Source: Mycobacterium asiaticum (GTDB lineage: Bacteria > Actinomycetota > Actinomycetes > Mycobacteriales > Mycobacteriaceae). From it: a stretch of DNA of 64,000 bases. The notes beneath the pieces are model-generated. The model was not told where the DNA came from and ran no database searches. It saw nothing but the letters and a program-made list of their open reading frames with translations. The first letter of the stretch is position 1. The number at the start of each line of letters is the position of its first letter. The translations under genes were made by a program, and so were the position numbers. Positions 62,686 through 64,000 of the stretch are shown here, piece by piece. The stretch lies in NCBI RefSeq assembly GCF_001673365.1, contig NZ_LZLS01000012.1:1-64000 (forward strand). The letters run 5' to 3'.

Positions 62686-62815
62686 TGTAGGCGCTTGTCG
62701 GCCCTGGCTCGGGGGTCGCAGCCTATCCGCAAAGCGAAACTATTGGTCACTTCCGTTTATGAGTTATTGGGTTCGGTAACCCATCGATGGTGAGTTGGCT
62801 CGTAAGAAGTGACAA

Positions 62816-63964
62816 GTGAAAATTGCCGTCGTCTGGGGCGACGACGCGTGTTCGGGTTGCGGCGACCTCGTCGACACCGACATAGCCGGAGAGTGGGGCC
62901 AGCTGTGCGCGGCCCTGGCAAGCCACGGGCATGTCGTGACTACCCACCCCCGCCCGGCCGGCATCGGTCCGACCCTGCCCAAGTCCGCGGCCGAGGTGTT
63001 GCCTTTCGTCGGCGAGTGGGCCGGCCAACTAGACCAGCTGTGGTCGTCGGAGCCGCCCGACGTTGTGCATGCGTTCGGGTGGCTGGGCGGTTTGGCCGCT
63101 CAACTGGCCGCGCGTCGGCATCAGCGGCCCATCGTCCAGAGCTTCCACGGGTTGGCGGCGACGATGGGGCCCGGCGCCGGCGTCGAGCGGACCCGCCTCG
63201 AACCGCTGCTGATCCGAAATGCTTCGTGGGTGACCGGGGGCAGCGACACAGAACTCGACGCGCTTACCCGAATACGACGCAGCAGGGCCCAACTTTCGGT
63301 GTTCTCCGTGGGCGTCGACGTCGACCGGTATGCGCCCGCCGGCCCAAGGCCAGCCGACGGTACGCACCGTGTACTGCAGCTAGGACCAAACATTAGCGCA
63401 CACAACGGTTTTCATCGAACCATCGGAATCCTACCGAGAATTCCGCACACGGAGTTGGTCATCGCGGAGCGGCATGCTCCGGGGGGCGACCGCGAGCGGA
63501 ATCTAGCTGCACTCAAGCGGCTGGCCACCGAGCTAGGCGTGGGTGAACGGGTCCACTTCACGGGAACCGTTGCCGCTGAGGAGATCCCGGCACTGCTACG
63601 TTCGACCGACGTGGTCGCGTGTACTCCCCAACACGCGCCACGGGCGACCACGGCCCTCGAAGCCATGGCCAGTGGCGTGGTTGTCGTAGCGGTGGCGGTC
63701 GACGCACTGATCGATACCGTGGTCAACGGAGTCACGGGGCTCCTGGTATCGCCCACCAAGCCAATCGAATTGGCCAACTCGTTGAAGTCACTTCAGAAAC
63801 AACGCTTTCAACGCGAAAGCATGGGTTCAGCCGGTCGTTCCAGAGTGCTGTCGCGGTTCACCTGGGACCGCATCGCGCTGGACGCATTGAACATCTACCA
63901 CCAAGCGAGTTCGCAGCGTGCGTCCGCACGGTCGGCAAGTCACGCACGTAGCGCCTTAGCCTAG
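62816..63964 (+). CDS. Family 4 glycosyltransferase
   Basis: A 382-aa GT-B fold protein starting at GTG 62816 (KIAVVWGDDACSGCGDLVDT). Typical GT4 landmarks: PIVQSFHGLAATMGPG, FSVGVDVDRYAP, VLQLGPN, GVGERVHFTGTVAAEEIPAL and the donor-binding ATTALEAMASGVVVVAVAVD followed by GVTGLLVSPT; the E-x7-E region is partly kept. Donor and acceptor unknown. It follows the cheR-like gene after 130 nt and may start another operon that continues beyond the window. Confidence 0.88.
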   Translation: MKIAVVWGDDACSGCGDLVDTDIAGEWGQLCAALASHGHVVTTHPRPAGIGPTLPKSAAEVLPFVGEWAGQLDQLWSSEPPDVVHAFGWLGGLAAQLAARRHQRPIVQSFHGLAATMGPGAGVERTRLEPLLIRNASWVTGGSDTELDALTRIRRSRAQLSVFSVGVDVDRYAPAGPRPADGTHRVLQLGPNISAHNGFHRTIGILPRIPHTELVIAERHAPGGDRERNLAALKRLATELGVGERVHFTGTVAAEEIPALLRSTDVVACTPQHAPRATTALEAMASGVVVVAVAVDALIDTVVNGVTGLLVSPTKPIELANSLKSLQKQRFQRESMGSAGRSRVLSRFTWDRIALDALNIYHQASSQRASARSASHARSALA

Positions 63965-64000
63965 GACGACGTCACCATGACAACCGCGACCAGCAGAGCA

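Overview
The window is about 64 kb of high-GC actinobacterial chromosome from a slow-growing Mycobacterium. Two glycine-rich PE_PGRS genes lie at the left edge. The backbone follows, gene for gene, the order I recall for M. tuberculosis Rv3653 to Rv3685c: Tad/Flp-like secretion genes, ssd, an HAD phosphatase, an Ms1/MTS2823-like small RNA, dppDCBA, acs, a secreted protease, ephE, marP, a Nudix hydrolase, a thioredoxin-like protein, nth, crp, a metallo-hydrolase, RidA, bagAB, whiB4, ponA2, a phosphoesterase, cds1 and a CYP137-like P450. Two large insertions relative to that order argue against the M. tuberculosis complex itself. A PE_PGRS-bearing relative of the M. kansasii / M. marinum type fits better (inference from gene content only).

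Layout. 1-3851: PE_PGRS genes. 3856-8295 (minus): a compact Tad-type operon of overlapping genes ending in two TadE-like proteins. 8296-8786: divergent region with three tandem hairpins. 8787-10121: HAD phosphatase, then a ~300 nt sRNA with a strong terminator. 10122-16480: a Fic-like protein and the dpp operon, whose dppC is broken by a 179-bp inverted duplication. 16535-25656: the acs to crp backbone. 25667-40276: a ~14.6 kb insertion carrying an extradiol dioxygenase-like protein, a GH65 phosphorylase, an FmdB/formamidase pair, a general-stress protein, TerC, DedA, a complete seven-subunit Mrp (mnhA-G) antiporter and a DUF2254 protein. 40298-49831: backbone from the metallo-hydrolase to cds1 and tRNA-Pro(CGG). 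49833-63964: an accessory, stress-flavoured region.

The right-hand accessory region is the most distinctive part. It mixes small hydrophilic or acidic proteins, CsbD, a Rho_N/SAP-like protein, DUF4193 and DUF6131 proteins with a five-gene, end-overlapping operon (GT2 glycosyltransferase, acyl-CoA-dehydrogenase-like, PIG-L deacetylase, NodS-like methyltransferase, EEP phosphatase/nuclease). Beside it is a CheB / STAS-HATPase / CheR-coil-PAS module with no flagellar or receptor genes in view. Several of these genes are preceded, a short and fairly constant distance from the start codon, by GTTN-N14/15-GGGTAT-like elements. These resemble SigF/SigB-type promoters, so I propose one general-stress regulon spread over the accessory DNA.

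Three lesions stand out in otherwise well-formed genes: the dppC inverted duplication/deletion, a one-base insertion in cheB (about 59495) and a one-base deletion in the cheR-like gene (about 61958-61962). Each could be real decay or a sequence/assembly error. I see no transposase, integrase, CRISPR array or rRNA.
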